A stretch of DNA of 50,577 bases from Ruminococcus sp. (GTDB taxonomy: Bacteria; Bacillota; Clostridia; Oscillospirales; Ruminococcaceae). The position numbers and the translations under genes were made by a program. The notes beneath the pieces were generated by a model. It had not been told where the DNA came from. It saw nothing but the letters and a program-made list of their open reading frames with translations, and made no database searches. This document shows, in pieces, positions 1 through 7,475 of the stretch (the first letter of the stretch is position 1; every line of letters starts with the position of its first letter). The stretch lies in the NCBI GenBank assembly GCA_017450925.1, contig JAFSSS010000056.1, positions 1-50,577 on the forward strand, read 5' to 3'.

Positions 1-37
1 CCTCGTGTCGATGGTTCGATTCCGTCCGGAAGCACCA
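1..37 (+). tRNA. tRNA, 3' end only (identity not assignable)
   Basis: The T arm (five-pair stem around the loop TTCGATT), the 3' acceptor strand CGGAAGC, discriminator A and an encoded CCA are visible. The anticodon lies left of the window. The sequence before the T arm could be the 3' half of a long variable arm, as in tRNA-Leu, but this cannot be settled here. It lies 6 nt upstream of tRNA-Gly and is probably co-transcribed with it. Confidence 0.85.
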
Positions 38-43
38 TTATAT

Positions 44-119
44 GCGGATTTAGCTCATCTGGTAGAGCGCCACCTTGCCAAGGTGGAGGTAGCGAGTTCG
101 AGCCTCGTAATCCGCTCCA
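44..119 (+). tRNA. tRNA-Gly (anticodon GCC)
   Basis: This is a full 76-nt cloverleaf. The acceptor GCGGATT pairs with AATCCGC, followed by discriminator T and CCA. The anticodon stem CCACC/GGTGG encloses the loop TTGCCAA, giving anticodon GCC, which reads GGC and GGU. A TTCGAGC T loop and a GGTAGAGC-type D arm are present. CCA is encoded. Confidence 0.97.
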
Positions 120-121
120 GT

Positions 122-152
122 AAAGCGTCTTTCATTTGAAAGGCGCTTTTTT
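122..152 (+). terminator. Rho-independent terminator of the tRNA cluster
   Basis: AAAGCG-T-CTTTC pairs with GAAAG-G-CGCTTT around an ATTT loop, with one T-G pair, and is followed by a T run. It lies directly after the tRNA-Gly CCA. Confidence 0.9.
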
Positions 153-228
153 GTTATCTGCGGATATTGGGCAAATGAATAAAATTTGCAAAGCTTGATA
201 AGTGTCTATTTTAATTTGCCTGTTATTA

Positions 229-237
229 TGATATAAT
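229..237 (+). promoter_or_regulatory. Extended -10 promoter of the lipase-like gene
   Basis: TG-A-TATAAT is an extended -10 element. No good -35 lies 17 bp upstream, as expected for this class. Transcription from here would leave a leader of about 110 nt before the gene at 356, in which no known riboswitch was recognised. Confidence 0.5.
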
Positions 238-355
238 GGATATGTGCAACATTGCATTACTGCTTTACCGATCAGCTCTTGAAGAATTGCTGTCAGGACA
301 AGCAGGAAAATCCAAGAGTTAGCTTGGGGACAATATAATAAAAGGAGGAAGAAAA

Positions 356-2554
356 ATGAACAAGCTATCCAAAAGAGTGGCTGCCGGCGCTGTCGGATGT
401 GCGGTGGCTGTGTCGGCTCTTCCGCTGAACGTTTTTGCGGAGGAAGAGGCTTCGGAGCGGGTTAAGGTCATCAGAGACAGCTTCTCATACTACGGAGCGC
501 CTGATGATGTTTTCTACTACACCGACGATTACTTCGCCGGCTCCGGCAAGGACAAGAACGAGCATCTCAGGACGATGTCGCTCTGTCTGGCAGGTGCCGC
601 GATGAGCGACGCGGAGTATTCTGCCAAGAATGCGGTCGAGCTGCTGACGAAGATCGGCTTTGAGGACATCGAGACCTTTGACTATGACGTTACTCCCACC
701 GCTGATACTATCGGCTGTGTTATCGCCCAAAAGGAGTATAACGACGGGGTGATACTTGCGGTGGCAGTAAGAGGCGGCAATTACGGCGACGAGGTCATCA
801 ATCTGGTGGACTCCGGCACCGAGGGCGACGTCAAGGGCTTTTCCGAGGCCTCTGCCAAGATCGTTGAACGCATCAAGCAGTATGAATTGGATCACGCCGT
901 GCTTGACGGGAAGATCTGGCTGACGGGCTTCAGCCGCGGCGCGGGCGTTGCCGATCTGACAGGCAAGTATATCAATCAGCACCTTATAGAGTTTGACATT
1001 GACGAGGACGACCTCTATGCCTATACCTTTGAGACCCCTGCCGCCAGCGCCGAGGCGACAAAGTATGAAAATATCCATAACGTGAAGAACCCCGATGACA
1101 CTGTTGTTAAGGTCTATCCCGAGGTTTGGGGCTTCTCCACCTGCGGCGTTGAGGAGATCATCACGTCTGAAGAAGAGCCGAAGGTGCAGCCTAAGTACCT
1201 GTCCTTCGATAACGGCATCAGTTTCCCTAACGTTACTGTCTGGGATGAGGAGAAGGACACTTCTGTCAAGGCAGACCCAATTTCCGCATCTGATGCCGAG
1301 GAGGCTCTTCTGAAGCTCCTCACCGACAACATCTCAAGAGAGGAAATTGCCAAGCTCGGCCCCGACATCGGCAAGGTCATCTGTATGTACTTTAATATGC
1401 CGGAGGAAAAGAAGAAAGCTCTGCCTGAATTTGCCAAGGGCGCATTCAAGGATATAGATTTTGTTCAGGTCTTAGGTCTGGTCGGACCGCTGCTCACTGC
1501 CAAGAAGGGCACGACTGATTACACCGCTGCCTGCAAGGGCTTGTCGGATTACCTTATCCAGAGATTTGATACGCAGGATCATTCCGCCGTGTTTACAGAC
1601 GAGGAGTATGATTACCTCAAGGGTCTTATCCCCCAGCTGCTGGAAATGATCGTTTCCACGATAACCGCTGATATCGTAAACCCCAAGGGTGCGCTGTCCA
1701 CCATTGCTACATTTATCGGAAATGCCAAGGCGCTCACCTATGACCAGCATCACCCGACAGTGATCTTTGAGATGCTGAAAAAGACTGATTCCTACTATTC
1801 AGAGGACACAGTCTTTGCCCGCGGAACAGCGACCTACGGCGTTGAAATAATGCCCGACGAGGTGCTTTACGATGACGAGGCTCTGAAGGCCAAGGGCTTT
1901 GACGAAACGGATATAGCCTATCTCGACAAGGGCTACGATGTTACCTACGGCATTGACGCCGACATTGAAAAGACGGTCATCTACGATGAGACCGCCGACA
2001 AAAACAACGTCACAAAGCGAATCGACGCTTACCTTGACGAGGCCGGCCTCCGTTCTGTATCTACCGGCTATGCCCTCTATTTGATCGGCTACAGACAGAG
2101 AGGCTACGAGGAGCCGGAGATCCTTGAAACAGATTTCCTCCCCGATTTCACCGGGCCTCTCAATAATATTGACGGGATCACTATTGACACCGACCATGTC
2201 AAGGTACTGTATCTCGGCGGCGAGGACAGCGAGGGCTACACTCTGATCGAAAGCACGGTAGCTCCCGAGGATGAACAGACCTCTCTGCTGTCCTTTAGGT
2301 TTGCAGGCAACGGGTATTATGCCTTCCTGATTACAGATAAGATCGACAGCTCCGAGCCCGAGGAAAGCTCACAGCCCGAAGAAAGCTCCGAGCCGGAGGA
2401 AAGCTCGCAGCCCGAGGAATCCTCCCAGCCCGAGGAAAGCTCCAAGCCTGCCGAGACCGACAAGAACCCCGGCACAGGCGCAGCACTTCCCGCAGCTATC
2501 CTTCTGGCGGCAGCCGCAGCTGCAGCGGCAGTTTCCGTTAAGCGCAGACGCTGA
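356..2554 (+). CDS. Cell-wall-anchored lipase-like alpha/beta hydrolase
   Basis: This 732-residue protein is probably exported and wall-bound. Residues 1-28 form a signal peptide ending FAEEEA. The segment GFSRGAG, with the candidate nucleophile Ser193, fits the GxSxG elbow of class-3 lipases and DUF2974-like hydrolases. The middle of the protein is otherwise unassigned. Near the C-terminus a Pro/Glu/Ser spacer of EESSQP/EESSEP hexads leads to NPGTG, a hydrophobic stretch and KRRR, which together look like an NPxTG-type sortase signal rather than a classical LPXTG. The start follows AAAGGAGG by 7 nt. The gene stands alone between a tRNA cluster and a terminator. The substrate is unknown; hydrolase fold is likely, lipase activity is inferred. 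Confidence 0.8.
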   Translation: MNKLSKRVAAGAVGCAVAVSALPLNVFAEEEASERVKVIRDSFSYYGAPDDVFYYTDDYFAGSGKDKNEHLRTMSLCLAGAAMSDAEYSAKNAVELLTKIGFEDIETFDYDVTPTADTIGCVIAQKEYNDGVILAVAVRGGNYGDEVINLVDSGTEGDVKGFSEASAKIVERIKQYELDHAVLDGKIWLTGFSRGAGVADLTGKYINQHLIEFDIDEDDLYAYTFETPAASAEATKYENIHNVKNPDDTVVKVYPEVWGFSTCGVEEIITSEEEPKVQPKYLSFDNGISFPNVTVWDEEKDTSVKADPISASDAEEALLKLLTDNISREEIAKLGPDIGKVICMYFNMPEEKKKALPEFAKGAFKDIDFVQVLGLVGPLLTAKKGTTDYTAACKGLSDYLIQRFDTQDHSAVFTDEEYDYLKGLIPQLLEMIVSTITADIVNPKGALSTIATFIGNAKALTYDQHHPTVIFEMLKKTDSYYSEDTVFARGTATYGVEIMPDEVLYDDEALKAKGFDETDIAYLDKGYDVTYGIDADIEKTVIYDETADKNNVTKRIDAYLDEAGLRSVSTGYALYLIGYRQRGYEEPEILETDFLPDFTGPLNNIDGITIDTDHVKVLYLGGEDSEGYTLIESTVAPEDEQTSLLSFRFAGNGYYAFLITDKIDSSEPEESSQPEESSEPEESSQPEESSQPEESSKPAETDKNPGTGAALPAAILLAAAAAAAAVSVKRRR
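2350..2460 (+). repeat. Tandem coding repeat (EESSxP hexads)
   Basis: Imperfect 18-nt units encode E-E-S-S-Q/E/K-P about six times just before the sorting signal. This is a typical wall-spanning spacer. Confidence 0.75.
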
Positions 2555-2572
2555 TAAAATGCTTTGACCCCG

Positions 2573-2605
2573 ACACTTCTGCCGTATCCCGGCAGAAGTG
2601 TTTTT
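2573..2605 (+). terminator. Terminator after the lipase-like gene
   Basis: ACACTTCTGCC pairs perfectly with GGCAGAAGTGT over 11 bp around a 7-nt loop, followed by TTTT. Confidence 0.92.
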
Positions 2606-2640
2606 GCGTTTGCAAATGTCCGCGCCAGATAAAAGAAGCA

Positions 2641-2755
2641 GATAAAAGAAGAAAGAATAAATAAGAAATAATAAGGTGCCGCCTTTGGTGATAATACCGT
2701 CCGCAGAGCGGACACCTTTATTATTCTTTATTCTTTCTTCTTTTTTCTTTATTCA
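2641..2755. repeat. Imperfect palindromic element, copy A
   Basis: A purine-rich left arm (AAAGAAGAAAGAATAA...) is mirrored by TTATTCTTTCTTCTTT on the right. The centre holds GCCTTTGG and the hairpin GTCCGC-AGA-GCGGAC (2699-2713). A related copy with the same plan lies at 45413-45526. Both sit between convergent genes, so a role as bidirectional terminator is plausible, though the unit may also be a small palindromic mobile repeat. Confidence 0.8.
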
Positions 2756-2815
2756 TTTAGCAGCAGCGCACACTAAGCTGCGGTCAGCAAACGCTTTCTT
2801 ACCGCTGCTGCGCTG

Positions 2816-3940
2816 TTATTCGGTTTCAAAGCGCTCTGCGATGTTCTTCAGCAGCTCGATGACATTCAGGTGCTGCGGACATACGCTCTCGCACTGGCCG
2901 CAGCCGATGCAGTCGCTTGCCTTGCCGGCAGATGCTGTGATCGCCTTGTAGTGATTGGCAGCTCTCCATGTATCCTTATAGACGCGGACAGAGTTCTCGG
3001 TCTTGAAGATATCGGGAATGGGTATCCCCATTGGGCAGCCGTCGCAGCAGTAGCGGCAGGCTGTGCAGCCGATAGTTCCGTCGGACAGCATCACGCTGCG
3101 TACCTTCTCTACGACCTCTGATTCCTCGTCAGACAGGGGCTTGAAATCGGTAAAGGTGCCGAGATTGTCCTGCATCTGCTCCTCGTTGGACATTCCCGAA
3201 AGGACTGTCATCACACCCTCGAGCGAGGCTGCGAACCGCAGCGCCCATGAGGCGTAGGAGGCCTCGGGAGCAGCTGCCTTGAAAAGATCTGCCACCGCCG
3301 GAGCAGGGTCGGCAAGCGTTCCGCCCTTGACGGGCTCCATGATTATTATAGGTATGTTCCTGCTGTGAAGGATCTCATAAAGCCTTCCCGACTGGATGAC
3401 GGGGTTATCCCAGTCAAGATAGTTGAGCTGTATCTGTACGAACTCCACCTCAGGGTGCTTGTCAAGCACCTGCTCCAGCAGCTCGGGAGTGCCGTGGAAG
3501 GAGAAGCCGAAGTGCTTTATCCTGCCCTCCTGCTTTTTCTGCAGAGCCCAGCTGAAGCAGTCATATTTTTCATAGACCTCGTAGTTATAGCCGTCCTCAA
3601 GGGAGTGGAGCAGATAGAAGTCGAAATATCCGGCGCCGGTGCGCTCCAACTGCTCTGCGAAGATACGGTCCCTGTCCTCGGCAGATTTGATGCACCAGGC
3701 GGGCAGCTTGTCCGCAAGGTAGAAGCTCTCTCTCGGATAGCGCTTCACGATGACCTCACGGGCGGTGGTCTCGGACGTTCCTCCGTGATAGACATAAGCC
3801 GTGTCAAAGTAATTGAGCCCCGCCTTGATATAGGCATCTGCCATAGCGGCGACTCTGTCGAGATCCACGGCGCCGTCCTTGGTGGGCAGCCGCATCAGGC
3901 CGAAGCCCAGCTTTGGCATTTTGTTCAGGTCGATCGACAT
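2816..3940 (-). CDS. Aldo/keto reductase with C-terminal 2x[4Fe-4S] ferredoxin domain
   Basis: This 374-residue protein is an oxidoreductase of the COG1453 type. The N-terminal TIM barrel carries the AKR signatures: GLMRLP, DTAYVYHGG with the catalytic Tyr, DK, and LLHS. The C-terminal part has two cysteine clusters, CTACRYCCDGCP (about 290-301) and CIGCGQCESVCP (about 342-353), for iron-sulfur centres. Such fusions are common in strict anaerobes; the physiological substrate is unknown. The start is the ATG 8 nt after GGAGG (3949-3953). The open frame continues upstream to 4216, but that part is antisense to the protease gene and is discarded. It has its own promoter at 3971-3999, and element A lies after its stop. 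Confidence 0.9.
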   Translation of the reverse strand: MSIDLNKMPKLGFGLMRLPTKDGAVDLDRVAAMADAYIKAGLNYFDTAYVYHGGTSETTAREVIVKRYPRESFYLADKLPAWCIKSAEDRDRIFAEQLERTGAGYFDFYLLHSLEDGYNYEVYEKYDCFSWALQKKQEGRIKHFGFSFHGTPELLEQVLDKHPEVEFVQIQLNYLDWDNPVIQSGRLYEILHSRNIPIIIMEPVKGGTLADPAPAVADLFKAAAPEASYASWALRFAASLEGVMTVLSGMSNEEQMQDNLGTFTDFKPLSDEESEVVEKVRSVMLSDGTIGCTACRYCCDGCPMGIPIPDIFKTENSVRVYKDTWRAANHYKAITASAGKASDCIGCGQCESVCPQHLNVIELLKNIAERFETE

Positions 3941-3970
3941 AATTATAACCTCCTTACAGGCCTTTTTTTG

Positions 3971-3999
3971 ATTATACCAGTCCTGGCATAATTTGTCAA
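3971..3999 (-). promoter_or_regulatory. Promoter of the aldo/keto reductase
   Basis: On the minus strand, TTGACA (3999-3994), a 17-bp spacer and TATAAT (3976-3971), with an extended TGG before the -10, form a near-consensus sigma-A promoter. Confidence 0.85.
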
Positions 4000-4032
4000 G
4001 AGCAGCACCGCACGATCGCTGTTCAGACATCA

Positions 4033-4064
4033 AAAGAGGCCGCCTTTTTACGGGCAGCCCCTTT
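4033..4064 (-). terminator. Terminator of the HtrA gene
   Basis: On the minus strand AAAGGGGCTGCC pairs with GGCGGCCTCTTT over 12 positions including two G-T pairs, with an 8-nt loop and then T. It lies 40 nt after the protease stop. Confidence 0.7.
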
Positions 4065-4103
4065 CGAGAAGTAAAAGAATATGAAAAATTGGAAGAGAGC
4101 GTA

Positions 4104-5513
4104 TCAATAGAACTGATTGAAGAAATCACGGTATCTGTCGTAGAGATCGTCATCAGTCTGGGTCTGCTTTTCAGCGGACTCTTCTTCGGTAGCGGCCTCC
4201 TTGAGGGTAACGTCAAGGTCGATGATCTCGCTGTTTCTGTAAACGGAGATCTTCACGGTCTCGCCTGCCTTATGGGTATTCTTTATGCTGTTGAACTCCT
4301 CAATGGACTCGATAAGCTTGCCGTCGATACCGATGATGATATCGTTGACCTTGATGCCTGCCTCCTCGGCGGCGCTGTCAACATTCACGGTCTTTACTCT
4401 GAAGCCCTTGGGAATGTCATAATACTTGGCGTAGATATCGGAGATGTTCTCGCCGGAAACGCCGAGAGTAGGTCTGCCGGTAACTCTGCCGTTGCTGATA
4501 AGATCCTCAATGATCGGGATAGCCTCGTCTATCGGGATCGCAAAGCCTATGCCCTCGCCGTAGGACTTGGTAACGGCTGCCGAAGCGATGCCGATGACCT
4601 GACCGTAGGCATTTATCAGCGGGCCGCCGGAGTTGCCGCTGTTGATCGAAGCATCTGTCTGCATATAGTTCATGGTCCTGTCCTCAATGGTAATGGTACG
4701 GTTGAGGGAGGAGATGATGCCGGCAGTAACGGAGTTTGCCAGCTCCATGCTAAGGGGATTGCCTATTACGATAGCCAGCTCGCCGACCTTCACATCCGAG
4801 CTTTTGCCGAACTCGGCCTTGGTAAGGCCGGTCTTGTTTATCTTCAGCACAGCGATATCGGACTGTGCGTCTGTTCCGATGATCTTTGCATCGAAGGTAA
4901 GAGCGTCCTCGTCGTTCTCGCTGTCGTCAGCGTAGCTGCTGGGCAGCTTTACGGATACCGATCTTGCATTCTCAACAACGTGAGCGTTGGTGATGATGTA
5001 GCCGTCCTCGCTCATGATGATGCCTGTTCCCATGAACACGCCGTTTGATGCCACACACTGGATGCCTACAACACTGGGAGTGTTCTTTTCAACTATCTCC
5101 GGGATGCTCAATGCATCTGAAGGAGAGGCCAGCTGAACAACAGAGGGCATATCCTTGCTTACTGTTTCAGCCTGCTTATCTGCGGCGGAGCTGCTGGTGT
5201 CAGCGGAGGCTGAAGCCTTTACCGATGCAGCCGAGCCGGATTCGGAGCTGTCGGAGGTGCTTACCGCGCCGTCGCCTCTGATAAGGTTATAGCCGACGAT
5301 CGAGGTAGCGCCGATAGCTGCCACTGACAGCACACCGACGATGCCTGCAAGCACCTTCTTGCCTCTGCCCTTTTTCTTCTCGGGCTTATAAACGACCTCG
5401 CTCTCGGTGCCGTGATCCTGGTAGCTGCCGTAGTAGTTGTAGCCCTGCTGGGTGTTTTGCTGCTGATACTGTCCGTTATAGCTGTTGTAGCCGTTATTTC
5501 TGAAATCATCCAT
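4104..5513 (-). CDS. htrA: HtrA/DegP-family membrane-anchored serine protease
   Basis: This 469-residue envelope quality-control protease has a Gln/Tyr/Asn-rich cytoplasmic N-terminus (1-45), a basic stretch, one membrane helix (about 53-77) and a Ser/Ala linker. The trypsin-like domain follows, with catalytic His178 in TNAHVV, Asp219 in SDIAVLKI and Ser295 in NSGNSGGPL. A PDZ domain follows (about 345-440, with AGIKVNDIIIGIDG), then an acidic tail. The architecture matches Gram-positive HtrA, which degrades or refolds misfolded exported proteins outside the membrane. The start ATG is preceded by GGAGG at 8 nt. It is a single gene with its own terminator. A stress-responsive promoter would be expected but only a weak one is visible. 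Confidence 0.96.
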   Translation of the reverse strand: MDDFRNNGYNSYNGQYQQQNTQQGYNYYGSYQDHGTESEVVYKPEKKKGRGKKVLAGIVGVLSVAAIGATSIVGYNLIRGDGAVSTSDSSESGSAASVKASASADTSSSAADKQAETVSKDMPSVVQLASPSDALSIPEIVEKNTPSVVGIQCVASNGVFMGTGIIMSEDGYIITNAHVVENARSVSVKLPSSYADDSENDEDALTFDAKIIGTDAQSDIAVLKINKTGLTKAEFGKSSDVKVGELAIVIGNPLSMELANSVTAGIISSLNRTITIEDRTMNYMQTDASINSGNSGGPLINAYGQVIGIASAAVTKSYGEGIGFAIPIDEAIPIIEDLISNGRVTGRPTLGVSGENISDIYAKYYDIPKGFRVKTVNVDSAAEEAGIKVNDIIIGIDGKLIESIEEFNSIKNTHKAGETVKISVYRNSEIIDLDVTLKEAATEEESAEKQTQTDDDLYDRYRDFFNQFY

Positions 5514-5581
5514 AGTATTGTCCTCCGTATATATATATCTGTTCGGGTCTTTAGCCTGTGTCTTTTTTGTTTCTATAACTA

Positions 5582-5587
5582 ATTATA
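5582..5587 (-). promoter_or_regulatory. Possible -10 element of htrA
   Basis: TATAAT on the minus strand lies about 70 nt upstream of the htrA start. The sequence 17 bp further up (CATAGA) is a poor -35, so an activator or an alternative sigma factor may be involved. Confidence 0.35.
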
Positions 5588-5686
5588 CCCCCGAATGTGA
5601 TAACTCTATGATAATAAACGAAAAAAATTCTGACAAAAAGATAATAAGAGCGTCAAGGCGGTTTTCACATGGCTTCACAAAGCGTC

Positions 5687-5717
5687 GCCGGGCGCTGCAG
5701 CTTGTGCGGCGCCCGGC
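5687..5717 (-). terminator. GC-rich hairpin after the D,D-dipeptidase gene
   Basis: GCCGGGCGC pairs with GCGCCCGGC over 9 bp directly after the stop at 5725. There is no clear T run, so it may be an inefficient terminator or an mRNA 3' stabiliser. Confidence 0.45.
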
Positions 5718-5724
5718 GGGGATG

Positions 5725-6378
5725 CTATTTTCGGAGATACTCCGCCGAGACGGGGAACTCGAAATAGGTATCGGGATAAGGCTCGTCCTTCAGCATGAAG
5801 TGCCACCACTCGCAGTCGATAGGCTCAAAGCCGCAGCGGAGCATAGCTCCCTGCAGGAGCATACGGTTCTCGAACTGCTCGTCGGTGATGCTGCGGCAGT
5901 CGGGGTGAGACACCTCGCTGAACAGGTCAAAGGGGCTGCCCATATCCAGCTCCCTGCCGCTGTTCATGTCAAACAGCGTCAGATCAACGGCGCTGCCGCG
6001 GCTGTGGGAGGACTTCCCGGCGATATAGCCCTTCTTGAAAAGCTCCTGCTTTTCCAGCGAGGGATAGAAATAGGGCTTCATCCTGATGTCGGTATCCTCA
6101 ATTCCCCAAAGGACGAACTGTCTGACTGCCGGGGCGGGGCGGTAGGCATCGAACACCTTTAGCCGATAGCCTCTTACAAGCAGCTCGGAGCTGACGGCCT
6201 TCAAGGCTCTTGCTGCCTCCTTGGTGATAAGGGCGCAGGGCTCCTCGTAGCCGTCGATACGCTCGCCGATGAAGTTATAGGTGGAATAATAACGTATTTC
6301 CTGTATGACTGAAGGTACAAAATCTGCCAGCACCACGAACCCCGAGGGATCCATTTCAGGATTGCTGTGAACGTTCAT
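5725..6378 (-). CDS. D-alanyl-D-alanine dipeptidase (VanX/DdpX family)
   Basis: This 217-residue zinc dipeptidase would split D-Ala-D-Ala. The family signature residues are visible: His125 and Asp132 in SSHSRGSAVD, Glu190 and His193 in CEWWH, and Arg80 in DAYRP. No signal peptide is seen, so it acts in the cytoplasm as VanX does. No vanH, vanA or van regulator is nearby, so a role in recycling wall dipeptides is more likely than vancomycin resistance. The start is the ATG after AAAGGAG with 7 nt spacing; 22 further in-frame codons upstream lack a good ribosome-binding site. It is monocistronic, with a promoter at 6416-6444. Confidence 0.93.
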   Translation of the reverse strand: MNVHSNPEMDPSGFVVLADFVPSVIQEIRYYSTYNFIGERIDGYEEPCALITKEAARALKAVSSELLVRGYRLKVFDAYRPAPAVRQFVLWGIEDTDIRMKPYFYPSLEKQELFKKGYIAGKSSHSRGSAVDLTLFDMNSGRELDMGSPFDLFSEVSHPDCRSITDEQFENRMLLQGAMLRCGFEPIDCEWWHFMLKDEPYPDTYFEFPVSAEYLRK

Positions 6379-6415
6379 GCTGTTTGCTCCTTTCCGCAGA
6401 CGGTCTGTCCTGTAT

Positions 6416-6444
6416 ATTATATCACATCCTCCGCTCTTCGTCAT
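6416..6444 (-). promoter_or_regulatory. Promoter of the D,D-dipeptidase gene
   Basis: The minus strand reads ATGACG, 17 bp, TATAAT, with TGA before the -10 (extended type). Confidence 0.55.
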
Positions 6445-6522
6445 CAGAGGCGGAGGCAGAGAAACGGATTTTCAGCGCATTGCACAAACTGCTCCGGCAC
6501 TGCTTGTGCTATCTGCACCAAC

Positions 6523-6555
6523 AAAAAAAGCGCACGGCATCTGACCGTGCGCTTT
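6523..6555 (-). terminator. Terminator of the zinc-ribbon membrane protein gene
   Basis: AAAGCGCACGG pairs with CCGTGCGCTTT over 11 bp around a 7-nt loop. On the minus strand it is followed by seven T. It lies 24 nt after the stop at 6579. Confidence 0.9.
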
Positions 6556-6578
6556 GCAGTTATAAGTAAAAGCGGTAA

Positions 6579-7220
6579 TTATTTCTTCATCTCAAGAACA
6601 AGCTGGTAAATACCGCCGGCAAGTGCAGCGATAGAACCGAGGAGCATGAATACGAAGCCGACGCTAAGGTTGCTTCCGCCCACAGCGGTGAACAGTGTGT
6701 TGAAGAATATAACTGCACCGGCGGTTATCATAAGGAAGCTGTTCTTTATGAATGCGAAGCAGGCTACCATGCAGATCATCAGATAAGACGGGATGATATG
6801 GGAAGCGCCGCCCACAGAGTAATAGTTAGCAGAGGCAATGCCGTAGCTTACATAGGGCAGGAACATTCCGAGGAAATAGAAGAACAGACCGCCCAGCACG
6901 ATGAACTGGGGAATGCCCCAAAGCTTGGGCTTGGTCACATTATAGATAAAGGTATCAATGATGCCCTTTGTGGTGAAGGGCTGGGTCGGCAGCTCGGGAA
7001 CAGGAGCTTGATACTGCTGCTGATACTGCTGCTGATAGGGCTGCTGATAACCCTGCTGGGGCTGCTGATAGCCCTGCTGGGGCTGCTGATAGCCCTGCTG
7101 GGGCTGCTGATAAGCCTGCTGGGGCTGCTGGGGTGCTGCCTGCTGTCCAAGAGACTGGCCGCAGGAGGTGCAGAAAGCTGTTCCGTCGGGGAGAGATGCT
7201 CCGCATTTAGGACAAAACAT
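6579..7220 (-). CDS. Zinc-ribbon membrane protein with QQPQQGY repeats
   Basis: This 213-residue protein has unknown function. It begins with a zinc ribbon (Cys3, Cys6, Cys17, Cys20 in MFCPKCG...FCTSCG), followed by a Gln/Pro/Tyr-rich stretch with four QQPQQGY heptads and then about four hydrophobic helices from residue 95 to the end. The zinc ribbon plus multi-helix plan is common among uncharacterised Firmicute membrane proteins (DUF-type zinc_ribbon_2). The start follows GGTGG by about 7 nt; an upstream in-frame ATG has no ribosome-binding site. A second protein with an N-terminal zinc ribbon lies at 26534-27259 but is not clearly homologous beyond that motif. Confidence 0.8.
   Translation of the reverse strand: MFCPKCGASLPDGTAFCTSCGQSLGQQAAPQQPQQAYQQPQQGYQQPQQGYQQPQQGYQQPYQQQYQQQYQAPVPELPTQPFTTKGIIDTFIYNVTKPKLWGIPQFIVLGGLFFYFLGMFLPYVSYGIASANYYSVGGASHIIPSYLMICMVACFAFIKNSFLMITAGAVIFFNTLFTAVGGSNLSVGFVFMLLGSIAALAGGIYQLVLEMKK
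7024..7130 (-). repeat. 21-bp tandem repeat coding for QQPQQGY
   Basis: Four nearly identical 21-bp units encode the heptad. Unit number may vary between strains by slippage or recombination without a frameshift. Confidence 0.8.
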
Positions 7221-7286
7221 GGTAATTCCACCTTTCATCATATAGATATTTTCCTTGTCAAAACGTTACAAGCGTTTGTATAAATT

Positions 7287-7315
7287 ATTATAGCATTATT
7301 ATCCAGTAAAAACAA
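7287..7315 (-). promoter_or_regulatory. Promoter of the zinc-ribbon membrane protein gene
   Basis: The minus strand reads TTGTTT, 17 bp, TATAAT. The leader of about 60 nt carries an inverted repeat AAACG-7-CGTTT (about 7261-7279), which could be an operator. The rest of the interval up to 7418 shows nothing recognisable. Confidence 0.65.
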
Positions 7316-7426
7316 GATACAGAAAACATTTTCGGCACAATATACAATTAAAGACTGACTTTTGAACCTTAATTCAGCAAGTTAATGTGATGATATGCTG
7401 ACATTCCCGCAGCACAGGCAAAAAAG

Positions 7427-7461
7427 CGGCACAGTCCGCATATCGTGCCGGGACTGTGCCG
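7427..7461 (-). terminator. Terminator of the MATE-fusion gene
   Basis: CGGCACAGTCC pairs with GGACTGTGCCG over 11 bp around a 13-nt loop. On the minus strand the stem is followed by CTTTTTT. It starts 14 nt after the stop. Confidence 0.88.
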
Positions 7462-7475
7462 TTTCAGCTCTGTTA

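Noticed and set aside
3941-4216. N-terminal extension of the aldo/keto reductase frame
   Set aside because: It crosses the promoter, has no ribosome-binding site and encodes a Ser/Thr/Arg-rich stretch antisense to the end of htrA.
3993-5048. 351-codon plus-strand open frame
   Set aside because: It is a shadow of htrA on the opposite strand; it has no family motif and no ribosome-binding site, while the minus strand shows a full catalytic triad and PDZ domain.
7250-7275. Possible CcpA (cre) site in the zinc-ribbon gene leader
   Set aside because: TGTAACGTTTTGACA on the minus strand lacks one base of the cre spacing, so only the inverted repeat is reported.
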